Assembly: GCA_021732045.1 (NCBI GenBank)
Contig: JAKFWK010000001.1
Span: forward strand, 122,795-186,794
Length of the DNA stretch: 64,000 bases
Source of the DNA: Sulfurimonas sp.
GTDB taxonomy: Bacteria; Campylobacterota; Campylobacteria; Campylobacterales; Sulfurimonadaceae
Direction of reading: 5' to 3'
Under the pieces are notes generated by a model, which was given only the letters and a program-made list of their open reading frames with translations, was not told the DNA's origin and ran no database searches. Position 1 is the first letter of the stretch. Each line of letters begins with the position of its first letter. Shown piece by piece: positions 54,216 to 63,501 of this stretch. The position numbers and the translations under genes are program-made.

Positions 54216-55996
54216 GTCAAAATATAGATAGTTATATACATTTAGTAGCAAGTGGAAATCTTTTTTTAAAAGATTTCCAGAATGAAGAAGCTATAGCATG
54301 TTATAAGAAAGCCGCGCAGTCAAGTGGTGTAAAAACATGGCAAAGGGATACCCTTCTTGAGTTTTATAACAATCTTGGAGTTGCCTACAAGAGAAAAAAA
54401 GAGCTTAAGCAAGCGCAGATGGTTTTTGAGGAGGGAATTCTTATAGAGCCCAATCACCATATTTTTTATTCAAATCTTTTTAATACACAAAGGGCTCAAA
54501 ATAGAGATGATTTAGCGGAAAAAGTGCTTCTAAAGGCCATCTCTCTAAAAACCAAAGAGATATCTCATTTCATACTGTTGGTAGAGTTTTATAAAGAGAA
54601 AAAAAAGTATAAAGAGGCATTTGAGGTAGGAGCAGCATGCGTTAATCTTTTTAAAGATAAGTATGATTCGCACTTAATGCTCGGTAATCTTTTTGCAGTA
54701 GTCAAGTCTTACAAGCAAGCGTTGATTCCATATCAAACAGCTATAAAAATTAATCCAAATAACAGTAGTGCTTACAATAATATAGGTGTAGTATATAAGG
54801 AGTTAGGAGAGCACGATAAGGCAAAAGAGTCTTATATGAGGGTTCTAAAAATAAATCCAAATGATTCAGCAGCACATAATAATCTTGGCAATCTTTTAAG
54901 AAATATGGACAACTTAGGTGGAGCAGTTAAGCATCTTGAAGAGTCAATCAGGCTAAACCCATCCTATGCTGATGCCTATAGTAATCTAGGTGCGGTTTAT
55001 AGAGAGGCTAAAGAGTATTTAAAAGCAAAAACTCTCTATCGAAAAGCACTATCTTTAAGTCCAAATCACACTAATGCAAATTTTGACCTTTCGTTAATTG
55101 AGCTTATGGAAGGCAGTTACGAATCAGGATGGAAGAGATATGAGTACCGCCTAAGGATGGATGAGTTGATTGGCAAACTTTATCAATATAAAACACCAAT
55201 ATGGAAGGGCGAATCCTTAAAAGATAAAAAAATAGTTTTACAAAATGAGCAGGGCTTTGGCGATAACATGATGTTTATTCGTTATGTGTCAAAGTTCGTT
55301 GAGCTTGGAGCAAAAGTTATTATAAGAACTAGACCACAGCTGGTTAGGCTGTTTAAATCTATCCAAGATGTAGAGAGTGTTTGTAGCGAAGAAGAGGCAA
55401 TTCCTGAGCATGATTACCATTTTCCACTATTGTCATCTCCTGTGTATTTTAAAACAACGCTTGAGACAATTCCTAGTATTTTTCCATATATTAGTGTTAA
55501 AAAAAATCTAGATATTATCAAGACAGATCATAAAAAAAAGCTAAAAATAGGATTGGTTTGGAGCAGTAGTCGAACAAATAAAGATTTTAAAAATAAGTAT
55601 ATAGGGCTTGAATACTATAAACCACTCTTTGCTGTAAAAGGGAGTGTGTGGTACTCACTTCAAGTTGGTGACGACGCTAAAGAGATTGCTCTGCATGGAC
55701 TAAAAAATAGCATAACGGATGTCTCTGAAAAACTAATAGATTTCTTGGCTACAGCAGAGGCTATAAGCTCTCTTGATCTAATCATAACAACCGATACAGC
55801 AGTAGCCCATCTGTGTGGGGCCATGAACAAAGAAGCTTGGGTGCTTGTTCCAAAGCCTGCTGATTGGAGATGGATGCAAGATGGTGACTCTACTCCTTGG
55901 TATGGTAGTTTAAAACTTTTTCGCCAAAGTAAACAGGGTGATTGGAGTGAGTTAATATCTAGAATTGAAGCAGTTTTAAAGAAAAGATGTTCTTAA
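54212..55996 (+). CDS. TPR protein with C-terminal glycosyltransferase-like domain
   Basis: The 594 residues have about seven tetratricopeptide repeats (to about residue 290; clear units are NNLGVAYKRKKELKQAQMVFEEG and NNIGVVYKELGEHDKAKESYMRV). A GT-B-type domain (about 320-594) follows with NEQGFGDNMMFIRYV and TTDTAVAHLCGAMNKEAWVLVP. These are the marks of the TPR-glycosyltransferase group related to heptosyltransferases and O-GlcNAc-like enzymes. The TTG start has gagg seven bases upstream and overlaps the previous stop by four bases. The locus suggests the adhesin or another envelope component as acceptor. Confidence 0.87.
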   Translation: MSQNIDSYIHLVASGNLFLKDFQNEEAIACYKKAAQSSGVKTWQRDTLLEFYNNLGVAYKRKKELKQAQMVFEEGILIEPNHHIFYSNLFNTQRAQNRDDLAEKVLLKAISLKTKEISHFILLVEFYKEKKKYKEAFEVGAACVNLFKDKYDSHLMLGNLFAVVKSYKQALIPYQTAIKINPNNSSAYNNIGVVYKELGEHDKAKESYMRVLKINPNDSAAHNNLGNLLRNMDNLGGAVKHLEESIRLNPSYADAYSNLGAVYREAKEYLKAKTLYRKALSLSPNHTNANFDLSLIELMEGSYESGWKRYEYRLRMDELIGKLYQYKTPIWKGESLKDKKIVLQNEQGFGDNMMFIRYVSKFVELGAKVIIRTRPQLVRLFKSIQDVESVCSEEEAIPEHDYHFPLLSSPVYFKTTLETIPSIFPYISVKKNLDIIKTDHKKKLKIGLVWSSSRTNKDFKNKYIGLEYYKPLFAVKGSVWYSLQVGDDAKEIALHGLKNSITDVSEKLIDFLATAEAISSLDLIITTDTAVAHLCGAMNKEAWVLVPKPADWRWMQDGDSTPWYGSLKLFRQSKQGDWSELISRIEAVLKKRCS

Positions 55997-56010
55997 AGAG
56001 TTTAACAAAT

Positions 56011-56036
56011 CTCTAGCAAGCAAAATACCGCTAGAG
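56011..56036. terminator. Hairpin between convergent adhesin locus and sppA
   Basis: Arms ctctagc (56011-56017) and gctagag (56030-56036) are exact reverse complements with a 12-base loop, in the 54-base gap between two convergent genes. It is followed by moderately T-rich sequence only, so it is a weak bidirectional terminator candidate. Confidence 0.35.
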
Positions 56037-56050
56037 TTTACTATTTATAT

Positions 56051-56920
56051 CTATTTTAACACTAGAGGTGGGAAGTATGTACTAAGCGTAACTGCCGCTT
56101 GTGCTGAGATTTTCTTCATCAGTTTCTCAAACTTATCCTCTTGGTTCCAGACTGGTTTTGTCACTTTGCTTAGTTTTGCTAGTTTAGCTTTAGCATCAGA
56201 GCTAACTCCAAGAGAATCTATCAATCCAACTTCTCTGGCTTGTTCTGCTGTAAAGATATGAGCATTTGCAAAATTAGTACTATTGTTTATGTCTAGATGC
56301 CTTGCAGTTGCAACATCTGAAACAAACATCTTATAGGTCCCATCAATCACTTTATTTAACTCTTGAACTTCATCATCCGTCCATTTTCTATCCATCGTTC
56401 CAACTTGTTTATATTTACCAGCTTGAACAGTCTGTGTGGATACCCCAACTTTATTCATGAGCTCACTGAAGTTTGCTCCCTGCATAATAACGCCAATGCT
56501 TCCAACCATCGAGCCAGGATTTGCAATGATTTCATTTGCCCAAATACTCGCATAGTAGCTACCACTAGCAATTGTTCCGCTTGCATAAACAACAACAGGC
56601 TTAACTGCTCTAGCTCTTTTTATTGCATAAGCGATTTCAATAGATGGCGAAACTGAACCACCTGGAGAGTCAACATTTAACAAAATTCCTTTTATGGAAG
56701 AGTTTTTTGTTGCTTTTTCAATCTGGTCAACAACTTCAGAGACCTCCATTATTGGTCCAGTCAGGTAGATCTGTTCTAAGTTGTTTGTCTTTAACTCATC
56801 TTCACTAGTTGGTGCAAAAATAAGAAAAACAAGAAGTAAAAAGAGCATAGCCTTGAAGTTTTCTTGTATAAACTTCACTATAGAGATAAGCGGCGAAAAG
56901 ATATTTTTTATAAATTGCAT
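56051..56920 (-). CDS. sppA: Signal peptide peptidase SppA (short form)
   Basis: SppA is a membrane-bound serine/lysine protease that degrades cleaved signal peptides. The 289 residues have one membrane segment near 23-41, then the ClpP-like domain. The nucleophile serine sits in GTIASGSYYAS near residue 118, with the catalytic lysine in QAGKYKQVGTMDR near 168. The length is that of the short (single-domain) SppA found in Campylobacterota. The start overlaps the stop of the amidohydrolase gene by one base, so the two are co-transcribed on the minus strand. Confidence 0.94.
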   Translation of the reverse strand: MQFIKNIFSPLISIVKFIQENFKAMLFLLLVFLIFAPTSEDELKTNNLEQIYLTGPIMEVSEVVDQIEKATKNSSIKGILLNVDSPGGSVSPSIEIAYAIKRARAVKPVVVYASGTIASGSYYASIWANEIIANPGSMVGSIGVIMQGANFSELMNKVGVSTQTVQAGKYKQVGTMDRKWTDDEVQELNKVIDGTYKMFVSDVATARHLDINNSTNFANAHIFTAEQAREVGLIDSLGVSSDAKAKLAKLSKVTKPVWNQEDKFEKLMKKISAQAAVTLSTYFPPLVLK

Positions 56921-58140
56921 TACTGACCTTTTTTAAGTTTTCCGTTGATGTAAACTTTTTCGACATTATAGCCTTGCAATATTAAATGAAGTTCCAATTC
57001 GTTGCTCGGCTCTGACTCTAGATTAATCACAATCATATCAGCATTTTTACCCTCTTTGATTTCTCCACAATTTAATCCTAAGGCATCGGAAGCATCTTTT
57101 GTGACACTTAAAATTAATTTTTTTGTTAACTCTTTAAGTGGCATATTTGAGTGCATGAAAAGAGCGCATTTCATCTCTTCAAATAGATTTAGTCTGTAGT
57201 TTGAACTAAGCCCATCGGTGGCACAAATCCATCTGATATTTTTCTCATCCAACTTAGACAAATCAAGTGCGCCATTACCAAGAAGTCTATTGGAAATAGG
57301 GCAGTGGATGATAGTGTGTTTACTTTTAGATATCTCATCTAGCTCTTGATAGTTTGCTTTTACTGCATGAGTTAGTAGCATCGGTTCATCCTTGAAGTTT
57401 TTTAAAAACTCTTGTGAGTCACTAATGCTACTATTTTGTTTTAGGAGTGTTTCAAAAAACTCTTTAAATTCGCCCTCGTTTTTATCAAGCCAATTTCTCT
57501 CTGCTTCACTCTCCATAAAGTGAGCACTCAGTTTTAACTTCTCATCTTTTACAATCTGAAGTGCTTTTTTTATTAAAATTGGATGAACAGAGTAGGGCGA
57601 GTGAATAGCTACAGCCGGGTAAAACCCCTCTCTAGCAGAAGCTTTTGAAGTATCTAACCTTGCTAAAAAATTATTAAAAAGTATATCTGCCATAGTAGCT
57701 TGTGAGCCAATAACTTCATTAAAATATATAACATTTTGGGGTGCATTAAAGCAAGCATCTAAGTCCATTCCATAAGAGCTAACGGCTCCAAAAGTTGTTA
57801 TTCCAGACTCTAGCATCGAGTTGATCGCCGCTGTCATGCACTCATTTGCGCATCCTGAGATAAGCTCATCTCTATGTTCTATAACGCTGTGGAGCCACTT
57901 TATAAAATTCCCATAAGAGAGTTCTGTTCTGTTGGCGCTAAACTCTAGGTGAACATGAGCATTTATGAGCCCTGGCATTAAAAGTGAATTTTTCTCAAGC
58001 GTTGTGATTTTGGCATCTGGAAACTCTTTGATTAGTTCATCAAGTGGAGCTATTTTTTGAATTGTTGTGCCAAACGCAACAGATACATTTGAGAGGAGTT
58101 CGTCTGGGGTCAAAATATAGTTTGGTGTTATAATTTGCAT
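56920..58140 (-). CDS. mqnX: Aminodeoxyfutalosine deaminase-like amidohydrolase (complete copy)
   Basis: A metal-dependent deaminase of the cog0402/chlorohydrolase group, 406 residues. Motifs: HxH in NAHVHLEF near residue 63, a metal/substrate histidine in LSAHFMESE near 200, THAVKA near 253, and the aspartate of CATDGLSSN near 304. A composite beta-domain is formed by both ends. Epsilonproteobacterial members of this family, such as one from Nitratiruptor, deaminate 6-aminodeoxyfutalosine in the futalosine route to menaquinone, which suits a menaquinone-dependent nitrate respirer. The symbol is by analogy. It lies upstream of sppA and divergent from aroQ, as in Campylobacter. Confidence 0.85.
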   Translation of the reverse strand: MQIITPNYILTPDELLSNVSVAFGTTIQKIAPLDELIKEFPDAKITTLEKNSLLMPGLINAHVHLEFSANRTELSYGNFIKWLHSVIEHRDELISGCANECMTAAINSMLESGITTFGAVSSYGMDLDACFNAPQNVIYFNEVIGSQATMADILFNNFLARLDTSKASAREGFYPAVAIHSPYSVHPILIKKALQIVKDEKLKLSAHFMESEAERNWLDKNEGEFKEFFETLLKQNSSISDSQEFLKNFKDEPMLLTHAVKANYQELDEISKSKHTIIHCPISNRLLGNGALDLSKLDEKNIRWICATDGLSSNYRLNLFEEMKCALFMHSNMPLKELTKKLILSVTKDASDALGLNCGEIKEGKNADMIVINLESEPSNELELHLILQGYNVEKVYINGKLKKGQ

Positions 58141-58183
58141 CTATAATCTTTTCTTTAAAATTTAAAATATATTATGCTTAATT

Positions 58184-58193
58184 TAGATAAAAT
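58184..58193 (+). promoter_or_regulatory. Putative -10 element upstream of aroQ (right copy)
   Basis: Same tagataaaat string and spacing to aroQ as at 1231-1240. Confidence 0.4.
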
Positions 58194-58228
58194 AGCCGCT
58201 TAAAAGTATTGAACAAAAAGGTAAAAAA

Positions 58229-58711
58229 ATGAAAATAGTGGTTATACAAGGACCTAATTTAAATATGCTCGGAGTACGAGAACAACAGATATACGGCTCG
58301 ATGAAGCTAGAGCATATTCATGCTCAAATGAAAGATTTTGCTACTACAAATGGTGCAGAAATTGAATTTTTTCAAAGTAATCTTGAAGGTGAACTTGTTG
58401 ACAAAATTCAGGAGTGTTACGGCGATGCTGATGGAATTATTATAAATGCAGCAGCTTATACTCATACATCTATCGCGATTCGTGATGCAATATCTGCTGT
58501 AAATCTTCCAACAATTGAAGTGCATATAAGCAATATCTATCGTCGCGAAGAGTTTAGAAAAACAAATATGATTGCTCCCGTTTGCGCATCGTCTATTGTT
58601 GGATTTGGTCCTTTTGGATACCACTTAGCAATGATTGGAATGTTTCAGTTTATGAGTGATATTGAAGTAGCTAGAGAAGCTCAAAAACAAGCAGAATCAG
58701 CTCAAAACTAG
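58229..58711 (+). CDS. aroQ: 3-dehydroquinate dehydratase, type II (right copy)
   Basis: Identical in all 160 residues to 1276-1758. In this copy the divergent amidohydrolase is complete, so this is the better reference for the local gene order. Confidence 0.95.
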   Translation: MKIVVIQGPNLNMLGVREQQIYGSMKLEHIHAQMKDFATTNGAEIEFFQSNLEGELVDKIQECYGDADGIIINAAAYTHTSIAIRDAISAVNLPTIEVHISNIYRREEFRKTNMIAPVCASSIVGFGPFGYHLAMIGMFQFMSDIEVAREAQKQAESAQN

Positions 58712-59200
58712 ATGTACATAAAGCGTGAGTTGAGTAGTGATTTAACAACTTTTAAAAACTTACGCCAAAATGTAAAAAATAGAAATAAAAGCTCTCATCG
58801 TTATGTCGCCACGGTAGGTATCGGTGGAAATCTCGGAGATGTAAAACGGAGATTCAGCCATCTGCTAGCCTATTTTAAGCGAGACACAAGAGTTGAGTTA
58901 CTAAAAATATCGCTTATTTTGCAAAACCCTCCTTTTGGATTTGTAGAACAGAGTGACTTTTTTAATTCAATTGTTGTGTTAAAAACAACTATGCAACCAG
59001 TTAGATTTTTAGATTATCTAATGAGGGTAGAGAAGAGATTTTCACGAAAAAGAAGTTTTAAAGATGCTCCAAGGACACTAGATTTGGATATTATTTTTTT
59101 TGATAATAGAGTAGTTAAGCTACCAAAACTTCAGATTCCGCATCCAAAATATAAAGAGCGAGAGAGTGTGAAAATACCATTAATGGACATTTATAGATGA
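58712..59200 (+). CDS. folK: Pterin pyrophosphokinase HPPK (right copy)
   Basis: Identical to the 162-residue protein at 1759-2247, with the same abutting start and the same four-base overlap with flhF. Confidence 0.93.
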   Translation: MYIKRELSSDLTTFKNLRQNVKNRNKSSHRYVATVGIGGNLGDVKRRFSHLLAYFKRDTRVELLKISLILQNPPFGFVEQSDFFNSIVVLKTTMQPVRFLDYLMRVEKRFSRKRSFKDAPRTLDLDIIFFDNRVVKLPKLQIPHPKYKERESVKIPLMDIYR

Positions 59201-60468
59201 AAATATTAACCTTTACTGGCAAAACCCCATCAGAAGCTCTTAAAAAAGCAAAGCTAGATATAAACTATAGCCAAATGATTCATATTGATACAAAAGAGAT
59301 TCAAAAGAAATCTCTTGGACGAGAAGCTGTCTATGAGATTATTATGGGCTTGGAGAATGATTCAGCGTTTAACTCATATCAAAATGTAAAGCAGACCACA
59401 AAAGATGAGAGATCTGTTACGCAAAAAAGCACCGATGTCCTTTTTGATATCTCAAGTGCTGCTAGACAAATTTCAAAAATTGCGGATGTAAAAGACCCAC
59501 TTTATGATTATCAAGAGCCAAAACAACAGTCATTAATTGAGCCTAAAGAGCTAAAAGAGATAAAGTCAGAAATCTCAAAATTAGGCGATAAAATCAAGAT
59601 TATTCAAAATATGTTTTGGGATGAAAGGGCGCCTAATCTAGAGAGTCAAATCCCATCTGAGTTTGCGGAGATATATCGTCTTGCTTATCAGAGTGGGATG
59701 AATAAAGAGCATGTAGATACAATTATGAGTATGACACTAGAGCATATGCCATATAAAATGAGAGAAAACTCATCTACTGCAAAAAGATATTTTCAAACAC
59801 TACTCAGAAAAATGGTACCAGTTAGATTAGAGAGTGTTCCTTCTGGTGGAAGTAAAAAAGTAATCATGCTTGTTGGTCCAACCGGAGTTGGAAAAACAAC
59901 ATCAGTTGCGAAGTTAGCAGCTAGATACTCCTACTTGATGGAAAAAAAATATAAAGTAGGCTTGGTTGTTCTTGATACCTACAGAATAGGTGCAGTTGAG
60001 CAGTTGATGCAATATGCAAGAATGATGAAATTAGCAATAGAGACAGTTGTGGATCCACCTGAATTTGCAACCGCCCTTGATTCACTAAAGCATTGTGACT
60101 ATATTTTAATAGATACGATGGGTTCAAGTCCTTATGATAGAAAAAAAATCGAGAAGATATATGAGTGTCTGGACGGAAGCGATATTAAACATAGCGTAGA
60201 TGTTGTTTTGGTTATGCCAAGCTCCATAAAGTATGAAGATTTGATAGCTACTTATGAGAATTTTTCATCTTTAAGTATAGATACTTTGATGTTTACAAAA
60301 CTTGATGAGACAAGAGGATTTGGAAACATATTTTCTCTAGCATACGAGACAAAAAAACCAATAAGTTATTTCTCTGTTGGACAAGAGGTTCCAGAAGATT
60401 TAGTTTGTGCTAGTAGTGATTTCTTGGTTGAGTGTCTGTTGAATGGCTTCAATAGGGGCAAAGCATGA
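59197..60468 (+). CDS. flhF: Flagellar GTPase FlhF (right copy)
   Basis: Identical to the 423-residue protein at 2244-3515, including the VGPTGVGKTTS P-loop and the DTMGSS motif. Confidence 0.95.
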   Translation: MKILTFTGKTPSEALKKAKLDINYSQMIHIDTKEIQKKSLGREAVYEIIMGLENDSAFNSYQNVKQTTKDERSVTQKSTDVLFDISSAARQISKIADVKDPLYDYQEPKQQSLIEPKELKEIKSEISKLGDKIKIIQNMFWDERAPNLESQIPSEFAEIYRLAYQSGMNKEHVDTIMSMTLEHMPYKMRENSSTAKRYFQTLLRKMVPVRLESVPSGGSKKVIMLVGPTGVGKTTSVAKLAARYSYLMEKKYKVGLVVLDTYRIGAVEQLMQYARMMKLAIETVVDPPEFATALDSLKHCDYILIDTMGSSPYDRKKIEKIYECLDGSDIKHSVDVVLVMPSSIKYEDLIATYENFSSLSIDTLMFTKLDETRGFGNIFSLAYETKKPISYFSVGQEVPEDLVCASSDFLVECLLNGFNRGKA

Positions 60469-61340
60469 TAGGCAATCAAGCAAAAAAATTAGAAGAGTTA
60501 ATTGCTTCTAATTCTCAAAAAAGATCTAAAAAGACTCGTTTTATTGCTGTTACTAGTGGTAAAGGTGGGGTTGGAAAAAGCACTATTAGCTCAAACTTGG
60601 CATTTGTCCTCTCTCAAAGTGGGCTTAATGTTGGCATCTTTGATGCAGATATCGGGCTTGCAAACTTAGATGTAATGTTTAATGTTAAAATCAAAAAAAA
60701 TATTTTACATGTTCTAAAAGGTGAAGCGACTGTTTCTGAAATTTTAATTCCAGTAACAAGAAATCTCATACTTATTCCAGGTGAGAGCGGTGATGAGATA
60801 CTAAAATACGCAGATAAAGCTCTTTTTGAGAGATTTATGAGTGAAGCTGAGATACTTGATAAATTAGATGTTATGATAATTGATACTGGAGCCGGAATAG
60901 GTGAGCATATAAAAATGTTTACAGATGCAGCCGATGATGTTGTGGTTGTTACTGTTCCAGACCCTGCAGCGATTACTGATGCTTATGCAACTATCAAAAC
61001 AATTGCTTCAACAAGAGATGATATCTATCTTATAATGAACCAAGTAAAAAGTGAAAAAGAGGCTTCCGCTGTTTATGAGAAGATAAAAAAAGTAGCTCTT
61101 GCAAACATTGGGGCTAAGTTAAATTTGAAATTAATGGGAAAAATAAATAGTGATGTAAAAGTTTCATCTTCTGTCAAACAAAGAGCACTCTTTAGTTCAA
61201 TTCATCAAGCTTCCAGTGTTTATCAGGATATAGTGGCAATAGCAAATGTTGTAAATAGCACTTTGGAACGAGATATGCTAGTCACCCCTAGCGAGAGCGG
61301 ATTATCGGGGCTATTTAAGCGTTTGATTAAGCATTTCTAA
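60465..61340 (+). CDS. flhG: MinD-like ATPase FlhG (right copy)
   Basis: Identical to the 291-residue protein at 3512-4387, with GKGGVGKST at residues 32-40. Confidence 0.94.
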   Translation: MIGNQAKKLEELIASNSQKRSKKTRFIAVTSGKGGVGKSTISSNLAFVLSQSGLNVGIFDADIGLANLDVMFNVKIKKNILHVLKGEATVSEILIPVTRNLILIPGESGDEILKYADKALFERFMSEAEILDKLDVMIIDTGAGIGEHIKMFTDAADDVVVVTVPDPAAITDAYATIKTIASTRDDIYLIMNQVKSEKEASAVYEKIKKVALANIGAKLNLKLMGKINSDVKVSSSVKQRALFSSIHQASSVYQDIVAIANVVNSTLERDMLVTPSESGLSGLFKRLIKHF

Positions 61341-61362
61341 TATAAACTTAAGGTATATATCA

Positions 61363-61695
61363 ATGTTGGGTGAAAATTTTGTCTATTTTTTTACTGTTCA
61401 AGGCTTTTTCGTTGGAATAGTTTTTAGTATACTAAAATCTTTTAGCGCAGAGAGTCTTTTGGCATATACACTTCTTATAACTATATTTTTCTACCTTTTC
61501 TCACATCTAATAATTGCATTTTACTATAGAACAGCAGTTGGAAAAATCTCTTCCTTTCCAAAAGAGATACATGAAAGAAGACTTGATATTTTGGCAAGTG
61601 AAATAAATAAAAGAGAAAAAATAATAGATAATGTTATAAAAATAGTTGATGCTGCAATTCAAATTAATTCAAAAGATAATGAGAAAAGAATATGA
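61363..61695 (+). CDS. Small membrane protein of the flagellar cluster (right copy)
   Basis: Identical to the two-helix, 110-residue protein at 4410-4742, again overlapping fliA by four bases. Confidence 0.75.
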   Translation: MLGENFVYFFTVQGFFVGIVFSILKSFSAESLLAYTLLITIFFYLFSHLIIAFYYRTAVGKISSFPKEIHERRLDILASEINKREKIIDNVIKIVDAAIQINSKDNEKRI

Positions 61696-62375
61696 TTCAT
61701 GCATATACGCAGGATTTAAAACATAAAGAAGATGAGCTAGCTATACAGTATTTACCGGCAGTAAAAGCTATGGCATTTAGACTAAAAGAGAGACTTCCTA
61801 GCTCTGTTGATTTTATGGATTTATCGGCAATTGGAACGGAAGAACTTATAAAATTAGCACGAAGATATGATGAGAAACTCAATGACTCGTTTTGGGGTTA
61901 TGCAAAAACAAGAGTTTACGGGGCAATGCTTGACTATTTAAGAAGCTTGGATATCGTAAGTCGTGCTTGTAGAAAACTCATGAAAGCCATTGACTATGCA
62001 GTAGAAGAGCATAGAGCAACTAGTGATGAGGAGTTAAGTGATGAGGAGTTAGCAACTATTTTGTGTGAAGATATAGATAAGGTGCATGAAGCTAGAATTG
62101 CATCTGGCATATATTCCGTAATGCCTCTTCATGACCAACTTCAAGTTGGTGACGAGGGTGCATCTATTGCAGCAATAGAAAAAGATGAGCTAATAAATAG
62201 TATTAAAAAAGTATTGAATCAGTATCCACAAAGAGAGCAGCTGATAATTCAGCTTTACTATTTTGAAGAGTTATCTCTTAAGGAAATAAGTGAAATATTG
62301 GATATTACTGAGTCAAGAATTTCTCAAATTCATAAGTCTGTTATTCATAAAATAAAAGAAAGTATAGGAGCATAA
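61692..62375 (+). CDS. fliA: Sigma-28 factor FliA (right copy)
   Basis: Identical to the 227-residue protein at 4739-5422. Confidence 0.95.
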   Translation: MIHAYTQDLKHKEDELAIQYLPAVKAMAFRLKERLPSSVDFMDLSAIGTEELIKLARRYDEKLNDSFWGYAKTRVYGAMLDYLRSLDIVSRACRKLMKAIDYAVEEHRATSDEELSDEELATILCEDIDKVHEARIASGIYSVMPLHDQLQVGDEGASIAAIEKDELINSIKKVLNQYPQREQLIIQLYYFEELSLKEISEILDITESRISQIHKSVIHKIKESIGA

Positions 62376-62376
62376 A

Positions 62377-63501
62377 ATGGCAGATATACTTTCACAAGAA
62401 GAGATAGATGCCCTTTTAGATGTTGTAGAAGATGATGGTGAGGAGTTTGATAATGATGAGGAAGGGAGCCGTCCATCGCAGAGACAAATAACTCTTTATG
62501 ATTTTAAGAGACCAAATAGGGTATCAAAAGAGCAGCTTCGGGCTTTTCGTGGAATTCATGATAAGATGGCTCGTTCACTAGCTTCACAGATATCATCTAT
62601 TATGCGCTCAATTGTTGAGATACAGCTTCACTCCGTAGATCAGATGACATATGGTGAGTTTTTGATGTCTCTACCAAATCCAACAAGTTTTAATGTTTTT
62701 TCATTTAAACCACTTGAAGGTAATGGAATTATCGAGATAAATCCATCTATTGCTTTTCCAATGCTTGATCGTCTTCTAGGAGGAAAAGGTGAGCCATTTG
62801 ATGCAAATCGTGAATTTTCTGACATAGAATTAAACCTTTTTGAAACAATTCTAAGAGTCATGATGAGTACACTAAAGGAGGCTTGGGCGGCAGTTATGGA
62901 TATTTATCCAACTGTTGAATCAAAAGAGACAAGTCCAAATGTTGTCCAGATTGTTGCTCAAAATGAAATTGTTGTTATGGTTGTTATGGAAATTACTGTT
63001 GGACAAAGTTCTGGAATGATGAATATATGTTATCCAGTTATTTCACTGGAGCCAATTTTACCAAAGCTAGCAAGCAGAGATTTAATGCTCAATGAGACAA
63101 GTACAAAAAAAAGTAGAAACACAGAACTTCAAGTGCTTTTAGGTGGCGCACAAGTTAATGTAAGCGCAATTTTAGGCAAGGTTGATTTGACACTTGGTGA
63201 GATACTTGAGCTTAAAAATGGAGATATAATAAAGCTGACTAGTGCGGCGGATGATATTGTAATGCTGTGTGTAGATGGAAAAGATAGATTTCTTGGAAAA
63301 ATGGGGCTTAGAAGATTTAGAAAGTCAATACAGATAACGGAAATGATTAATACTGAAAAAGATGCAGTAAAAAGAGCACTAGAGAGTTTTGAAGTTGCAA
63401 GGTTTGATAAAATATCTGGAGCAAAAAATATTATGAGTCAGAAAGATGAAGACGAAGATGAGTATGAAGATAACAGCGATGATGGGGGGTACAGAAGATG
63501 A
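62377..63501 (+). CDS. fliM: Flagellar motor switch protein FliM (right copy)
   Basis: Identical to the 374-residue protein at 5424-6548, with the LSQEEIDALL N-terminal motif. Confidence 0.95.
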   Translation: MADILSQEEIDALLDVVEDDGEEFDNDEEGSRPSQRQITLYDFKRPNRVSKEQLRAFRGIHDKMARSLASQISSIMRSIVEIQLHSVDQMTYGEFLMSLPNPTSFNVFSFKPLEGNGIIEINPSIAFPMLDRLLGGKGEPFDANREFSDIELNLFETILRVMMSTLKEAWAAVMDIYPTVESKETSPNVVQIVAQNEIVVMVVMEITVGQSSGMMNICYPVISLEPILPKLASRDLMLNETSTKKSRNTELQVLLGGAQVNVSAILGKVDLTLGEILELKNGDIIKLTSAADDIVMLCVDGKDRFLGKMGLRRFRKSIQITEMINTEKDAVKRALESFEVARFDKISGAKNIMSQKDEDEDEYEDNSDDGGYRR

